From Arachis hypogaea (lineage: Eukaryota > Streptophyta > Magnoliopsida > Fabales > Fabaceae), in the NCBI RefSeq assembly GCF_003086295.3, contig NC_092048.1, positions 74,920,290-74,984,289 on the forward strand: DNA of 64,000 bases. The letters run 5' to 3'. The translations under genes and the position numbers were made by a program. The notes under the pieces were generated by a model. That model did no database searches, had not been told where the DNA came from, and worked only from the letters and a program-made list of their open reading frames with translations. Positions 8,947 to 21,143 of the stretch are shown here, piece after piece. Position 1 is the first letter of the stretch; each line of letters begins with the position of its first letter.

Positions 8947-10600
8947 TGATGAGCGGATAATTTATACGCTTTTTGGCATTGTTTTTACATAGTTTTTAGT
9001 ATGATTTAGTTAGTTTTTAATATATTTTTATTATTTTTTAAATAAAAATCACATTTCTGGACTTTACTATGAGTTTGTTTATTTTTCTGTGATTTCAGGT
9101 AATTTCTGGCTGAAATTGAGGGACTTAAGCAAAAATCTGATTCAGAGGCTGAAGAAGGACTACAGATGCTGTTGGATTCTGACCTCCCTGCACTCGAAGT
9201 GGATTTTCTAGAGCTACAGAAACCTAATTGGCGCTCTCTTAATTGCGTTGGAAAGTAGACATCCAGGGATTTCCAGCAATATATAATAGTCTATACTTTG
9301 TCCGAGTTTAGACGATGCAAACTAGCGTTTAACGCCAGTTTTCTGCCCTATTCTGGCGTTACACGCCAGAAACAACTTGCAAAGCAGAGTTAAACGCCAA
9401 AAACAAGTTACAAACTGGCGTTTAACTCCAAGGAAGACCTCTACACGTGAAAGCTTCAATGCTCAGCCCAAGCACACACCAAGTGGGCCTGGAAGTAGAT
9501 TTCTGCATCATTTACTTAATTATGTAACCCTAGTAACTAGTTTAGTATAAATAGAACTTTTTACTATTGTACTAGGGGTCTTTTTTCCCTATCTTTCGAA
9601 TTCATATGCCATTTGGGGGAGGCTGACCATTCGGCCATGCCTAGACCTTGTTCTTATGTATTTTCAACGGTGGAGTTTCTACACACCATAGATTAAGGTG
9701 TGGAGCTCTGCTGTTCCTCTAGTATTAATGCAAAGTACTATTGTTCTTCTATTCAATTCATGTTTATTCTTATTCTAAGATATTCGTTCGCACACAAGAA
9801 CATAATGAATGTGGTGATTATGTGACACTCATCACCATTCTCACCTATGAACACGTGCCTGACAACCACTTCCATTCTATATGCAAACAAGCTTGAATGT
9901 GTATCTCTTGGGTTTCTAATCTAAGATTAAAACCTTCGTGGTATAGGCTAGAATTATTGGCGGCCATTCTTGAGATCCGAAAAGTCTAAACCTTGTCTGT
10001 GGTATTCCGAGTAGGATCTGGGAAGGGATGACTGTGACGAGCTTCAAACTCGCGAGTGTTGGGCATAGTGACAGACGCAAAAGGATCACTGGATCCTATT
10101 CCAACATGATCGAGAACCGACAGATGATTAGCCATGCGGTGACAGCGCATTTGGACCATTTTTACTGAGAGGACGGGATGTAGCCATTGACAACGGTGAT
10201 GACCAACATACAGCTTGCCATGGAAAGGAGTATGAATGATTGGATGAAAGCAGTAGAAAAGTAGAGGTTTAGAAGGAACAAAAGCAACTCCATACGCTTA
10301 TCTGAAATTCTCGCCAATGAATTACATAAGTATTTCTATCCTATTTTATATTTTAATTATCAAAATCCCATAACCATTTGAATCCACCTGACTAAGATTT
10401 ACAAGGTGACCATAGCTTGCTTCAAGCCGACAATCTCTGTGGGATCGACCCTTACTTACGTAAGGTTTATTACTTGGACGACCCAGTGCACTTGCTGGTT
10501 AGTTGTATCGAAATTGTGAAAAAGAATTTAAGATTGCAAACGTTGTGCTAAGTTTTTGGCGCCGTTGATGGGGAATGAACAATCACGATTTCGTGCACCA
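8947..10600 (+). repeat. 3' LTR of element B (1,654 bp)
   Basis: It starts TGATGAGCGGATAATTTATA and ends TTTCGTGCACCA at 10600, the same termini as the LTRs of E. TATA box (TATAAATA) at 9546-9553. U3 contains a GGCGTTTAACGCC-type palindrome cluster at about 9325-9430. The terminal hairpin (CTTAC, TTAC, GTAAG) is at 10451-10464. Towards its end (about 10553-10575) it contains a primer-site-like stretch TTTTTGGCGCCGTTGATGGG, inside the LTR rather than after it. Confidence 0.9.
9546..9553 (+). promoter_or_regulatory. TATA box of element B LTR
   Basis: TATAAATA about 600 bp into the LTR, in a block (CTAGTTTAGTATAAATAGAA) shared with the LTRs of E (20144-20151 and 28392-28399). Confidence 0.7.
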
Positions 10601-12496
10601 CTTGTACCTCAAAGATCCCTAGTTTCTCCATTACAGAGAGGGGCATGAGGTTTATCCCTGACCCCAGGTCACACAGAGCCTTCTTAAAGGTCACGGTGCC
10701 TATGGTACAAGGTATTAAGAACTTTCCAGGATCCTGTTTCTTCTGAGGTAATTTCAGTTGAACCAGATCATTCAGTTCATTGATGAGCAATGGAGGTTCA
10801 TCCTCCCAAGTCTCATTACCAAATAACTTGGCATTCAGCTTCATGATTACTCCTAGATACTGAGCAACTTGATCTTCAATAATATCTTCATCCTCTTCAG
10901 AGGAAGAATACTCATCAGAGCTCATGAATGGCAACATTAAGTTCAGTGGAATCTCTATGGTCTCTGTATGAGCCTCAGATTCCTTTGGTTCCTCATTAAG
11001 GAACTCTTTGGAGGCCAGTGGATGTCCATTGAGGTCTTCCTCACTGGAAATCACTGTCTTTTCTTCCTCTACAGGTTCGGCCATGTTGGACATGTAGATG
11101 GCCTTGCACTCTCTCTTTGGATTCTCTTCTGTATTGCTTGGGAGAGTACTAGGAGGGAGTTCAGTAACTCTCTTACTCAGCTGACCCACTTGTGCCTCCA
11201 AATTTCTAATGGAGGACCTTGCTTCAGTCATGAAACTGAGAGTGGTCTTAGATAGATCAGAGACTAAAGTTGCTAAGTCAGAGTGGCTCTGCTTAGAATT
11301 TTCTGTCTGTTGCTGAGAAGATGATGGAAAAGGTTTGTTATTGCCAAACCGTGCTCTCCCACCATTATTATTGAAGCCTTGATTTGGTTTCTGTTGATCC
11401 TTCCATGAGAGATTAGGATGATTCCTCCTTAAAGGATTGTAGTGTTTCCATAGGATTCTCCCATGTAATTCACCTCTTCTATTCCAAGATTCTCAGGATC
11501 ATAAGCTTCTTCTTCAGAGGAAGCTTCCTTAGTACTGCCTGATGCAGCTTGTATTCCAGACAGACTTTGAGAAATCATATTGACTTGCTGAGTCAATATT
11601 TTGTTCTGAGCCAATATGGCATTCAGAGTATCAATCTCCAAAACTCCTTTCTTCTGAGTTGTCCCATTATTCACAGGATTCCTTTCAGAAGTGTACATGA
11701 ACTGGTTATTTGCAACCATTTCAATGAGTTCCTGGGCTTCTGTAGGCGTCTTCTTCAGATGAAGAGATCCACCAGCAGAGTGATCCAATGACATATTAGA
11801 CAATTCAGACATACCATCATAGAATATACATATGATGCTCCATTCTGAAAATATGTCAGAAGGACACCTTCTGATCAATTGCTTGTATCTTTCCCAAGCT
11901 TCATAGAGGAATTCACCTTCTTTCTGTCTGAAGGTTTGGACTTCCACTCTAAGCTTACTCAACTTTTGAGGTGGAAAGAATTTGTCCAAGAAAGCATTGA
12001 CCAACTTTTCCCAAGAGTTCAGGCTATCTTTAGGTTGTGAGTCCAACCATGACCTAGCTCTGTCTCTTACAGCAAAGGGGAAAAGCATAAGTCTGTAGAC
12101 CTCAGGATTAACCCCATTGGTCTTAACAGTGTCACAGATTTGCAAGAATTCAGCTAAAAATTGGTGAGGATCTTCCAATAGAAGTCCATGAAACTTGCAG
12201 TTCTGCTGCATTAGAGAAACTAATTGAGGCTTAAGCTCAAAGTTGTTTGCTCCAATTGCAGGAATTGAGATGCTTCTTCCACAGAAGTCAGAAGAGGGTG
12301 CAATAAAGTCACCAAGCATCTTCCTTGCATCTCCACCATTGTTATTGGGTTCGGCCATCTCTTCTTCTTTTTTGAAAAATTCTGTCAGGTCCTCTCCAGA
12401 GTGTTGTGCTTTAGCTTCTCTTAGCTTTCTCTTTAGAGTCTTTTCAGGTTCCGGATCAGCTTCAACAAGAATGTTCTTATTCTTGCTCCTGCTCAT
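10601..12496 (-). pseudogene. Gag-protease of element C, frameshifted and truncated by B
   Basis: The start MSRSKNKNILVEADPEPEK at 12496 matches that of E. The gag domain (NNFELKPQLVSLM, FLYEAWERYK) is read without interruption to about 11435. A frameshift near YMGESYGN then moves the Asn/Gln-rich linker and protease into another frame, which is open from 11231 down to 10601. The protease has the motif ALCDLGSGINLMPLS, again with DLG in place of DTG/DSG, and is cut about 10 residues later by the B LTR. Any protein would lack the protease C-terminal half. Confidence 0.85.
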
Positions 12497-14387
12497 ATGA
12501 AAAATAAGAGAACAGAAAATAATAGGAATCCTCTATGTCACAGTATAGAGATTCCTTTATGTGAATAGAAGAAGATAAGAGTAGAAGAATGAAAAGAGAA
12601 AAATTCGAACACATAGAGGGAGAGAGGGTTCGAATTTTAAGAAGAAGAGAAGTGTTAGTGATTAAATAAATAAATAGAAAGAGATGAGAGAGAGAGAGTT
12701 TTCGAAAATAATTAAAAAGAAAAGAAAAATATTCTTTTGCTTTTATTTTAATTATTAGTTAAAATTTGAAATTATTAAAAGGAATAAAATAAAATTAAAA
12801 TTTAAAATAATTAGTTAATTAAAAAGGAATTTTGAAAAAGTGGTGAGGAGTTTTCGAAAATTAGAGAGAAAAAAGTAGTTAGGTAGTTTTGAAAGAGATA
12901 AGAAATAGTAAACTTTTAAAATCAAACAAAAAGTCAAGTAGTTAATTGAAAAATATTTGAAAATCAATTTTGAAAAACTAAGAAGTTAGAAAAAGATTTT
13001 GAAATTAAGTTTGAAAAAGATATGATTGAAAATCATTCTGAAAAAGATTTGAATTGGAAATTAAAAAGATTTGATTTTGAAAATTAAAGTTGATTACTCG
13101 ACTAACAAGAACCTAAAAGATATGATTTTAGAATTTAAAGATTGAACCTTTCTTAATAGGCAAGTAACAACTTGAAAATTTTTTAATCAAAACATTAATT
13201 GTTAGCAAATTTTTCGAAAATTATGAAATAAAATTAAGAAAAAGATTTTGAAAATCAATTTTTAAAAGTTTTCGAAGAAACAGGAAGGAAAAATGAAAAA
13301 AGATTTGATTTTTGAAAAAGATTTGCAAAGATAAAATTTTTCAATTGAAATTTTGACTTGACTAACAAGAAACAACTAATTTTGAAAATTTTTGACTAAA
13401 TTAATTCAAAATTTCGAAAATTATGAGTAAGATAAGGAAAAGATATTATTTTTTGATTTTTGAATTTTTTTAATGAAGAAAGAGAAAAACATCTAAATGA
13501 CACATGATACACATTATGAATCAAAACAAGAAAAATATGCAAGAACACTTTGAATGTCAAGATGAACACCAAGAACACTTTGAAGATCATGATGAACATC
13601 AAGAACACATTTTTGAAAATTTTTAAGAAAAGAAAAACATGCAAGACACCAAACTTAAACATTTTTAAAACTTTAGACACTAATAATTCAAAAATGCATA
13701 TGAAAAACAAGGAAAGACACAGAACAAGAAAAATTAAAGATCAAACAAGGAGTATCATCAAGAACAACTTGAAGATCAATGAAGAACACAATGCACCTAT
13801 TTTCGAAAATTAAAGAAAAAAATAAAATCATGCAATTGGCACCAAACTTAAAATTTGACACAAGACTCAAACAAGAAACATAAAATTTTTTGGTTTTTAT
13901 GATTTTATTAAAATTTTTTGGATTTTTCGAAATTAATTTGGAAAAAGAAAAATAAGAAATTCAAAATTTTTTTATAAGAATTCCAGGAATCATGCAATGT
14001 TAGTCTAAAACTTTGGTCCAAAAATTTAGACATGGCCAATGGCCAGCCAAGCTTTATGTGAAAGCTTCGGTCTAAAAGATTAGACATGGCCAATGGCCAG
14101 CCAAGCTTCAGCAGAGCATTACATACAACAGCCAAATTGATGGGAATTAAAAGGCTCCTGCAATGATAAGTGAAAGCCTCAGTCCAAAAGATTAGACATG
14201 GCTTAGCAGCCAGCCAAGCTTCACATATCATCTAAAACTCTAGAATTCATTCTTAAAAATTCTGAAGAACATAGAATAATTTATTTTTTTGAATTTTTTC
14301 GAAATTAAAATTAAAAAGCTTAAACATAAAATAAAATTACCTAATCTGAGCAACAAGATGAATCGTCAGTTGTCCAAACTCGAGCAA
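12497..14387 (-). other. Untranslated leader of element C (PBS to gag)
   Basis: About 1.9 kb, very A/T-rich on this strand, without a supported gene. It matches the leader of E (21388-23245) in reverse. It carries several TTTTCGAAAA-like palindromes (e.g. near 12700, 12850, 13212, 13801). A ~60-bp unit containing CATGGCCAATGGCCAGCCAAG lies near 14030-14225 in two close copies and one diverged copy. ACACCAAACTTA motifs (reverse of TAAGTTTGGTGT) occur near 13647 and 13842. Confidence 0.75.
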
Positions 14388-14405
14388 TCCCCGGCAACGG
14401 CGCCA
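14388..14405 (-). other. Primer binding site (tRNA-Asp type) of element C
   Basis: Minus strand TGGCGCCGTTGCCGGGGA, identical to the sites of A1, A2 and E, six bases from the LTR end at 14412. Confidence 0.93.
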
Positions 14406-14411
14406 AAAACT

Positions 14412-16111
14412 TGGTAGCATGAAATTGTGATTCACACTTTTCAAATGGTTATGAGATTAGGTAATTTTTCAAATCCCCTGCAACTAACCAGCAAGTGCAC
14501 TGGGTCGTCCAAGTAATACCTTACATGAGTAAGGGTCGATCCCACGGAGATTGTCGGCTTGAAGCAAGCTATGGTCATCCTTGTAAATCTCAGTCAGGCA
14601 GATTCAAATGGTTATGAAGTTTTGATAATTAAAATATAAATAAAATATAAAATAAGATAGAAATACTTATGTAATTCATTGGTGGGAATTTCAGATAAGC
14701 GTCTGGAGATGCTTTGTTGCTTCTGAACTTCTGCTTTCCTACTGCCTTCTTCCAATCATGCATTACCTCCTTCCATGGCAAGCTGTATGATCCTCTCGGA
14801 TGAAAACAAATCCATATGCGCTGTCACCACACGGCTAATTATCTGTCGGTTCCCGCTAGCGTCGGAATAGGACCATTGTCCTTTTGCACACTGTCACTAC
14901 GCCCAACATTCGTAAGTTTGAAGCTCGTTACAGTCATCCCTTCCCAGATCCTACTCGGAATACCACAGACAAGGTTTAGAATTTCCAGATCTCAAGAATG
15001 CTGCCAATGGTTCTAGCCTATACCACGAAGGTTCTAATCTCAGATTCAGATGCTCTATTGTCAGAAGAGACGATGTGAATCGTGATAAGGGACCCAAGAG
15101 AATATACTCCAGCTGTCGTCCAATGACTACGTTGAACATCATGTAGACCGCTTTGTGGTTGTCAGGCACGCGGATCTTGGCTAAGCGAGTAATGAAGATT
15201 GGGTGATTGTCACGGGTCATCCCTTCATTCTGACTTAACTGAATTAAGAACAAGAGTATATCTTGGAGAAGAAGTAGGCGTGAATTGAAGGAAAAACAAT
15301 AGTACTTGCATTAATTCATGAAGAACAGTAGAGCTCTACACCTTAATCTATGGGGTATAGAAACTCCACCGTTGAAAATACATAAGAGAAAGGTCTAGGC
15401 ATGGCTGTGAGGCCAGCCCCCAAACGTGTACAATGTTATATGATAGCATAAAAGTCTAAGGACTAAACGTCCAGAGATAAATCTCTAAAAGTAGTTTTTA
15501 TACTCAACTAGTAACCTAGGGTTTACAGAAAATAAGTAACTAAGTGCAGATAATGCAGAATTCCACTTTCGGGGCCCACTTGGTGTGTGCTTGGGCTGAG
15601 CATTGAAGCTTTTTCGTGCTTAGGCTGTTCATGGAGTTAAACACCAGCGCTGGTGCCAATTTGGGCGTTTAACTCCAATTCTGGTGCCATTTTGGGCATT
15701 TTACGCCAGAATTTTTAGGTAGACTTTGAACGCCAGTTTGGGCCATCAAATCTCAGGCAAAATATGGACTATTATATATTGCTGGAAAGCCCAGGATGTC
15801 TATTTTCCAACTCAATTGAGAGCGCGCCAATTGGGAATCTATAACTCCAGAAAATCCACTTCGAGTTCAGGGAGGTCAGAATCCAACAGCATTTGCAGTC
15901 CTTTTTCAGCCTCTTAATCAGATTTTTGCTCAGGTCCCTCAATTTCAGCCAGAAAATACCTGAAATCACAGAAAAACACACAAACTCATAGTAAAGTCTA
16001 GAAATGTGATTTTTGAATAAAAACTAATAAAAATATAATAAAAACTAACTAAAACATACCAAAAACTATGTAAAAATAATGCCAAAAAGGGTATAAATTA
16101 TCCGTTCATCA
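14412..16111 (-). repeat. 5' LTR of element C (1,700 bp)
   Basis: The minus strand starts TGATGAACGGATAATTTATA at 16111 and ends TTTCATGCTACCA at 14412. Likely TATA box at 15495-15502 (minus). The U3 palindrome cluster (GGCGTTTAACTCC, TTTTACGCCAGAA type) is at about 15640-15735. Hairpin CTTAC/GTAAG at 14520-14533. It belongs to the same LTR superfamily as B, E and the solo LTR at 48251 but is clearly diverged. Confidence 0.9.
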
Positions 16112-18450
16112 GTCTCACTCCTTCTCAATCATGTAAGATAGATCTATGGGGGATTATGTGTAATTAAACCCCAATCTCTTGGTGATTTAATTTCTCTTGA
16201 CATAATTAATTGCCAATCTCTTGATCTAATTGCTCATGAGAAGAGGTGAAGTTCAATTTCTAATCCAAATGCCACACAACCCTCAAGACCGTGCAATTCA
16301 AAGAGGTTATATGTCACGTACCAACTAAGAATGTATTGATAAAGAGGATTATGAGAGAAGAGCCTCAAACTGAATTCTATGATCCCTTTCTCAAAGCTCA
16401 CATGGAATTCTAATAGATCCAATCCCTCTTTCGATAGTGATTGGATCTATGAAGCACAAAGACTCTTTCTTAGATAAACAAACATAATTTCTAATCTTAT
16501 ACTACATAATTCCAAAGAACCCAATATTAAAGAGGTTACATGTCACAATACCAACTTTAAATCAAGATCAACTTCATTATGCGAAGAGAGCTCAAATTGA
16601 ATTTTATGATCCCTTTCTCAAGGATCACATAGAATTCTAATAGATCCAAATGGATCTTTGAAGAACGAAACTCTTTTCTATGTAAGAAGATAGAATTAAA
16701 AAGAGAAGAAGAAACAAACATCAATTCATTCACAATGAAAACAGAGCTCCTTTCCCAAATGAAAATTAAAGACTCATAATATTTACAAAGTCATATGAAA
16801 GGAATGGAAGAGAAGAGCAGTGAGGAAGGGAGGGGTCCGAAGACCCACTCCCAGGGGAGTGTGCTCTCCGCAACAAATTCCTTCCCTTAACTCTATGAAA
16901 CTAAGGCATTTTTATAGGCTCTCCTAAATTACAAACTTAAATGAAATTGAAAGAAAATTACAATGAAATAAAAATAAACTATTCTAGATTCCTCTTTGGC
17001 CTTGATTGATTGACAATTGTGGGCTTGCTTGCTTGAGGTTTAAGTGGACCTTGAATGAATTAATTGAATCAAGGATGAGGCTTCCAGGGGTCCTTTGGCG
17101 TGTTTTGGGGCGTACACACAAGCCTCAAATTTTTCTTGGTAAAGTATCGAAGACGCTTGCTGGCGAGCATAGTAGAGAGCATTGAAGGCGAGCGTGCATG
17201 CTTCAGGAGAGTGCTGGTGCTTGCCCATGAGCGTGAAGGAGAGCACGAGGTTGCTGAGGTTGGGGGCTCTCCAGCAAGCTTGCTGGAGAGAGCCAGTAAT
17301 GAGCATGGTCTTAAGGCAAAGTGGCGCTTGCCAGTGAACTTGGAAGAGAGCGTGATAAGGTGATGAGGGTGAGGCAAAGTGGCACTTGCTAGTGAGCATG
17401 GAATAGAGCGTGGTGAGGTTGGTGATTGTGGTGAGGAGTGTGGCGCTCTCCAGCAAGCTTGCTGGAGAGCGTGGGATGCTGAGGGTGGTTGGTGCCAAAG
17501 TTGGTGTCAAGTGTGATGTCAAGAATGGTGTCAAGAATGGTGTCAAGTTGTGTGGTGAAGCTTGACAAGGTTGGTGAGTGTTGTGGCGCTCTTGGGAAAG
17601 ATTGAGAGTTAGCGCCCTTGGAGAGCATGAAATGAGGGCTGGTGGGTGCTTGCTTTGTTGCTTCATGCTAGGTGTTTTTGGGTCTTTAAAGGTACTAATT
17701 GTTTGTACTCTAATTTCATGTCCACTATAAGCTATTATACTTTGTTGGAAAGCTATGAATGTCAGCTTTCCAACGCAACTAGAAGCACCTCATTCGGACC
17801 CTTACAGCTCAGGTTATGCTCCTTGGAATAGGGTAACGTCATGCTCTCAAGATGCTAGCGCTGGTGGGCGAGCTTGCTCAAGAGCGCCAGACAAGAGTGC
17901 CAGGCTTGCTTCCAGGATCCATTTCAATGCCAGATTTTAGAGCTCAAATTGAATGTCCACCCCCATACTATTATATATCGTTGAAAAGCTCTGGATGTCT
18001 ACTTTTCAATGCAGCTGAAAGCGCATTAATTAGAGTTCTAATACTCTAGTTATACTCCATTGAAGAAGGCAGGGTCATGCTGATTCGGGTGCTGGCGCTC
18101 TTGGCACAAGAGCTTGGTGGAGAGCGTGGGTGAGAGCACTGTGCTCTCACAAGAGCGCCAGACAAGAGCATCAAGGCATTTTTGGTGCTTCCCCCCCCCC
18201 TTTATGGATCATGGCCCACACTTTTAAGCGTGGCCTAAGGTTCAAAGTGTGTCCAAAGTTCCTTTTTCCTCCTTTTGATCTTGTTTTGTGCTTTTTGCTT
18301 CTTTTTCTACTATTTCCTAAAAAATTAATCAAATCAAAGGGTTCAAAGTAATATATGACTTAAGCACAAAAAATATACAACATTTGGACATTATGAACTA
18401 ATTTTTAATGTGAAAAAGCATAGAAAAATACACATGATGCGCAGTCATCA
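16112..18450 (-). repeat. Element D: truncated LTR of a further retrotransposon family
   Basis: The right end reads, on the minus strand, TGATGACTGCGCATCATGTG starting at 18450, next to pararetroviral sequence. The left side is cut by element C inside the LTR. TATA box (minus) at 16909-16916. U3 carries GCTCTCCAGCAAG/CTTGCTGGAGAGC palindromes: a perfect 26-bp copy at 17445-17470 and a 24-bp core at 17267-17290. An ATATATAATAG block near 17970 resembles one in the other LTR families. No internal region of D is present in the window. Confidence 0.75.
17445..17470. repeat. Perfect 26-bp palindrome in LTR D
   Basis: Arms GCTCTCCAGCAAG and CTTGCTGGAGAGC meet without a spacer. A 24-bp version is at 17267-17290. 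GAGAGCG and GCTCTC half-motifs recur through 17160-18180. It holds the U3 place, upstream of TATA, that palindromes occupy in the other LTRs. Confidence 0.9.
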
Positions 18451-19543
18451 ATACTTCATGTAATTTTCTATAATGAAAAGCTTTTGGGTTTAGACTACAC
18501 AAGTCTTTTCTAATCCTATCTTCTAACCCTTTTATTATTATTTGGATTTTTTGAGTTTCTAGTTGCTATTCTATATTTTTATATACAATCTCTTGATTCA
18601 GAAAATTAATTTGTTTCTTTTTTCTTTCAATTATATTAAGTTCGAAGATAGCTACATGTTGTAATAAATTCAGCTCTCTTCTCTTTGGTTTCTGTATGAA
18701 CTCGAATAAGATCGGTTGGTTTGGTATGCAATAAGTGGTTACCCTATCTACATCTATCATAAAAAGATACACTAAAAGTGTGAAGAGCTTACCTAATATA
18801 ACTTGTTGGGATATTCTTTTTGCTAGAAAAAAGGTAATTGAAAAGCATACTTTGTCTTTACAAATCTTTGCTGTAGAAATCTTGTAATTTATGGTCATTC
18901 TATCACTTTCTGCTTTGACAATAGTTTCAGTTGTTTTTTTATATTACTTGGTAGGTATTAATCCTTCTTGTATACAGTTTACATCTACTCCTGAGTCTAC
19001 TATAGTTATAAACTCAAATTTTTCTTTTCCGATTATTATTACTATAGGAGTATACAACTTCTGATTAATAAGTAATGTTAGTTCATTAATGTAATTTTGT
19101 GGAGTTATGACTTCTTCTTCTGTTAATTCTAATCATTCTTTTTCCTTTTGTAACTTTATTATGTTTTCTCTTTCTAATTTTAGTATTCTATAGTCAAGAG
19201 AGATATCTTGTTTTAATTCAGAAATTTCGAGTTTCAACATTTTTATTTCTTCTTGTAAATGTTTCAAAAAAAGTCTATTCCTTAGGAGTTCTAAACCTAT
19301 TCTAGCCTTATCTTTTCTTTAACTTGTTCTTCGTTTCTATTCAAATCATTTAATTGGAATATGAATTCATCTTTTAAGGAAGAATTTTTTAATTTATCTA
19401 TTATAGATATTAAAATGCTCGTTTGTTCTCTGGTTAATGTATTGATTGACTTTTCTTTAGTTCTCGTAATTGTATATAAGGATTTTATACAACTATCACA
19501 ACTACATACTTCTTCTAATTTAGAAGAACCCGAGGAAGATGGT
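18451..19543 (-). pseudogene. Endogenous pararetrovirus (Caulimoviridae-like) relic, protease block
   Basis: The minus strand reads as a decayed polyprotein segment. From 19543 leftward come an acidic/serine linker, a Cys-containing and Leu-rich coiled stretch, then an aspartic protease with motif VDSGVDVNCIQEG around 18960-19000. The wording of this motif and of the sequence after it is characteristic of plant pararetroviruses. Stops (for example directly after the PTK cue) and frameshifts break it. The reverse transcriptase expected next is absent because LTR D begins at 18450. Element E separates this block from the coat-protein block at 29617. Confidence 0.72.
19539..19543. repeat. Target-site duplication ATGGT of element E (left copy; right copy 29612-29616)
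   Basis: ATGGT flanks both LTR termini exactly, proving that E is a complete insertion and that the viral blocks on either side were once continuous. Confidence 0.96.
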
Positions 19544-20143
19544 TGATGAGCGGATAATTTATACGCTTTTTGACATTGTTTTTAGTATGTTTTTAGTAGG
19601 ATCTAGTTACTTTTAGGGATGTTTTCATTAGTTTTTATTTTAAATTCACATTTCTGGACTTTACTATGAGTTTGTGTGTTTTTCTGTGATTTCAGGTATT
19701 TTCTGGCTGAAATTGAGGGACTTGAGCAAAAATCAGATTCAGAGGTTGAAGAAGGACTGCTGATGCTGTTGGATTCTGACCTCCCTGCACTCAAAGTGGA
19801 TTTTCTGGAGCTACGAAACTCGAAATGGCGTGCTTCCAATTGCGTTGGAAAGTAGACATCCAGGGCTTTCCAGATATATATAATAGTCCATACTTTGGCC
19901 AAGAATAGACGACGTAAACCGGCGTCCAACTCCAGCTTTCTACCCAAATCTGGCGTCCAGCGCCAGAAAAGGAGCCAAAACCAGAGTTGAACGCCCAAAC
20001 TGGCACAAAAGCTGGCGTTCAACTCCAAGAAGGACCTCTACACGTGCAACATTCAGGCTCAGCCCAAACACACACCAAGTGGGCCCCGGAAGTGGATTTA
20101 TGCATCAATTACTTACTCATGTAAACCCTAGTGACTAGTTTAT

Positions 20144-20151
20144 TATAAATA
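20144..20151 (+). promoter_or_regulatory. TATA box of element E 5' LTR
   Basis: TATAAATA in the block TTTATTATAAATAGGACC, identical in the 3' LTR (28392-28399). Confidence 0.72.
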
Positions 20152-21143
20152 GGACCTTTTACTATTGTATTAGGCATCTTTGGTCTCAGTTTTAATCCAT
20201 TGTTCATCTTTGGATTATCTTTTGATCTATTGATCACGTTTTGGGGGCTGGCCACTCGGCCATGCCTACCCTCTATTCACTTATGTATTTTCAAACGGTA
20301 GAGTTTCTACACTCCATAGATTAAGGTGTGGAGCTCTGCTGTTCCTCAAAGATTAATGCAAAGTACTACTGTTTTCTATTCAATTCATCTTATTTCGCTT
20401 CTAAGATATTCATTTGCACTTCAACCTGAATGTGATGAACGTGACAATCATCATCATTCCCTATGAACGCGTGCCTGACAACCACTTCTGTTCTACCTTC
20501 GACTGAATGAGTATCTCTTAGATCTCCTAACCAGAATCTTTGTGGTGTAAGCTAGAATGATGGCGGCATTCAAGAGAATCCGGAAAGTCTAAACCTTGTC
20601 TGTGGTATTCCGAGTAGGATTCAATGAATGAATGACTGTGACGAGCTCCAAACTCGCGATTGCAGGGCGTTAGTGACAGACGCAAAAGGATAGTAAATCC
20701 TATTCCAGCATGATCGAGAACCGACAGATGAATAGCCGTGCCGTGACAGGGTGCATTGACCATTTTCACTGAGAGGATAAGATGAAGCCATTGGCAAGGG
20801 TGATGCCTCCAGACGATTAGCCGTGCCGTGACAGGGCATTGGATCATTTTCCCGAGAGATGACCGAAAGTAGCCATTGACAGTGGTGATGTATCACATAA
20901 AGCCAGCCATGGAAAGGAGTAAGACTGATTGGATGAAGAAAGCAGGAAAGCAGAGGTTCAGAGGAACGAAAAGCATCTCCATTCGCTTATCTGAAATTCC
21001 TACCAATGATTTACATAAGTACCTCTATCCCTATTCTATTATTTATTATTCGAAAACTCCATTATCAATTTATATCCGCCTGACTGAGATTTGCAAGGTG
21101 ACCATAGCTTGCTTCATACCAACAATCTCCGTGGGATTCGACC

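Larger units (their letters stand above)
135..10600 (+). mobile_element. Element B: Ty3/gypsy-type LTR retrotransposon, 3' portion, interrupted by A1
   Basis: 135-1355 plus 7789-10600 form the 3' part of one element once A1 (1356-7783) and one copy of its 5-bp target duplication are removed. The two halves join in the same order as 26056-29611 of element E: accessory ORF, a ~1.1-kb non-coding domain, then an LTR starting TGATGAGCGG. Its gag/pol part and 5' LTR lie left of the window. At 10600 the LTR ends in CA, and the next base is inside the protease of element C, so B inserted into C. Orientation is +, from the accessory ORF and LTR direction. Confidence 0.85.
10601..16111 (-). mobile_element. 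Element C: LTR retrotransposon, 5' part only (minus strand)
   Basis: On the minus strand: 5' LTR (14412-16111), primer site (14388-14405), long AT-rich leader (12497-14387), gag and the start of protease. It ends abruptly at 10601, where the B LTR begins. It is a close relative of E: gag and leader align throughout. The right end abuts sequence from the inside of LTR D, so C inserted into D. Confidence 0.88.

Noticed and set aside
12243..12500. 85-codon + strand frame; similarly 23165-23494 on minus
   Set aside because: Antisense shadows of the gag N-terminus in C and E.
13396..14231. Open frames in the leader of C
   Set aside because: Low-complexity A/T-rich or encoded by the leader repeats; matching leader of E does not keep them open.
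17040..17666. 208-codon minus-strand frame in LTR D
   Set aside because: Built from GCTCTCC/CCAGCAAG palindromic repeats; same place overlaps other frames; no domain.
19603..20028. 141-codon minus-strand frame in the E LTR (also at 27851-28276; + strand 49486-49926 in the solo LTR)
   Set aside because: Present in every LTR copy, crosses the palindrome cluster, no known domain; open by composition only.
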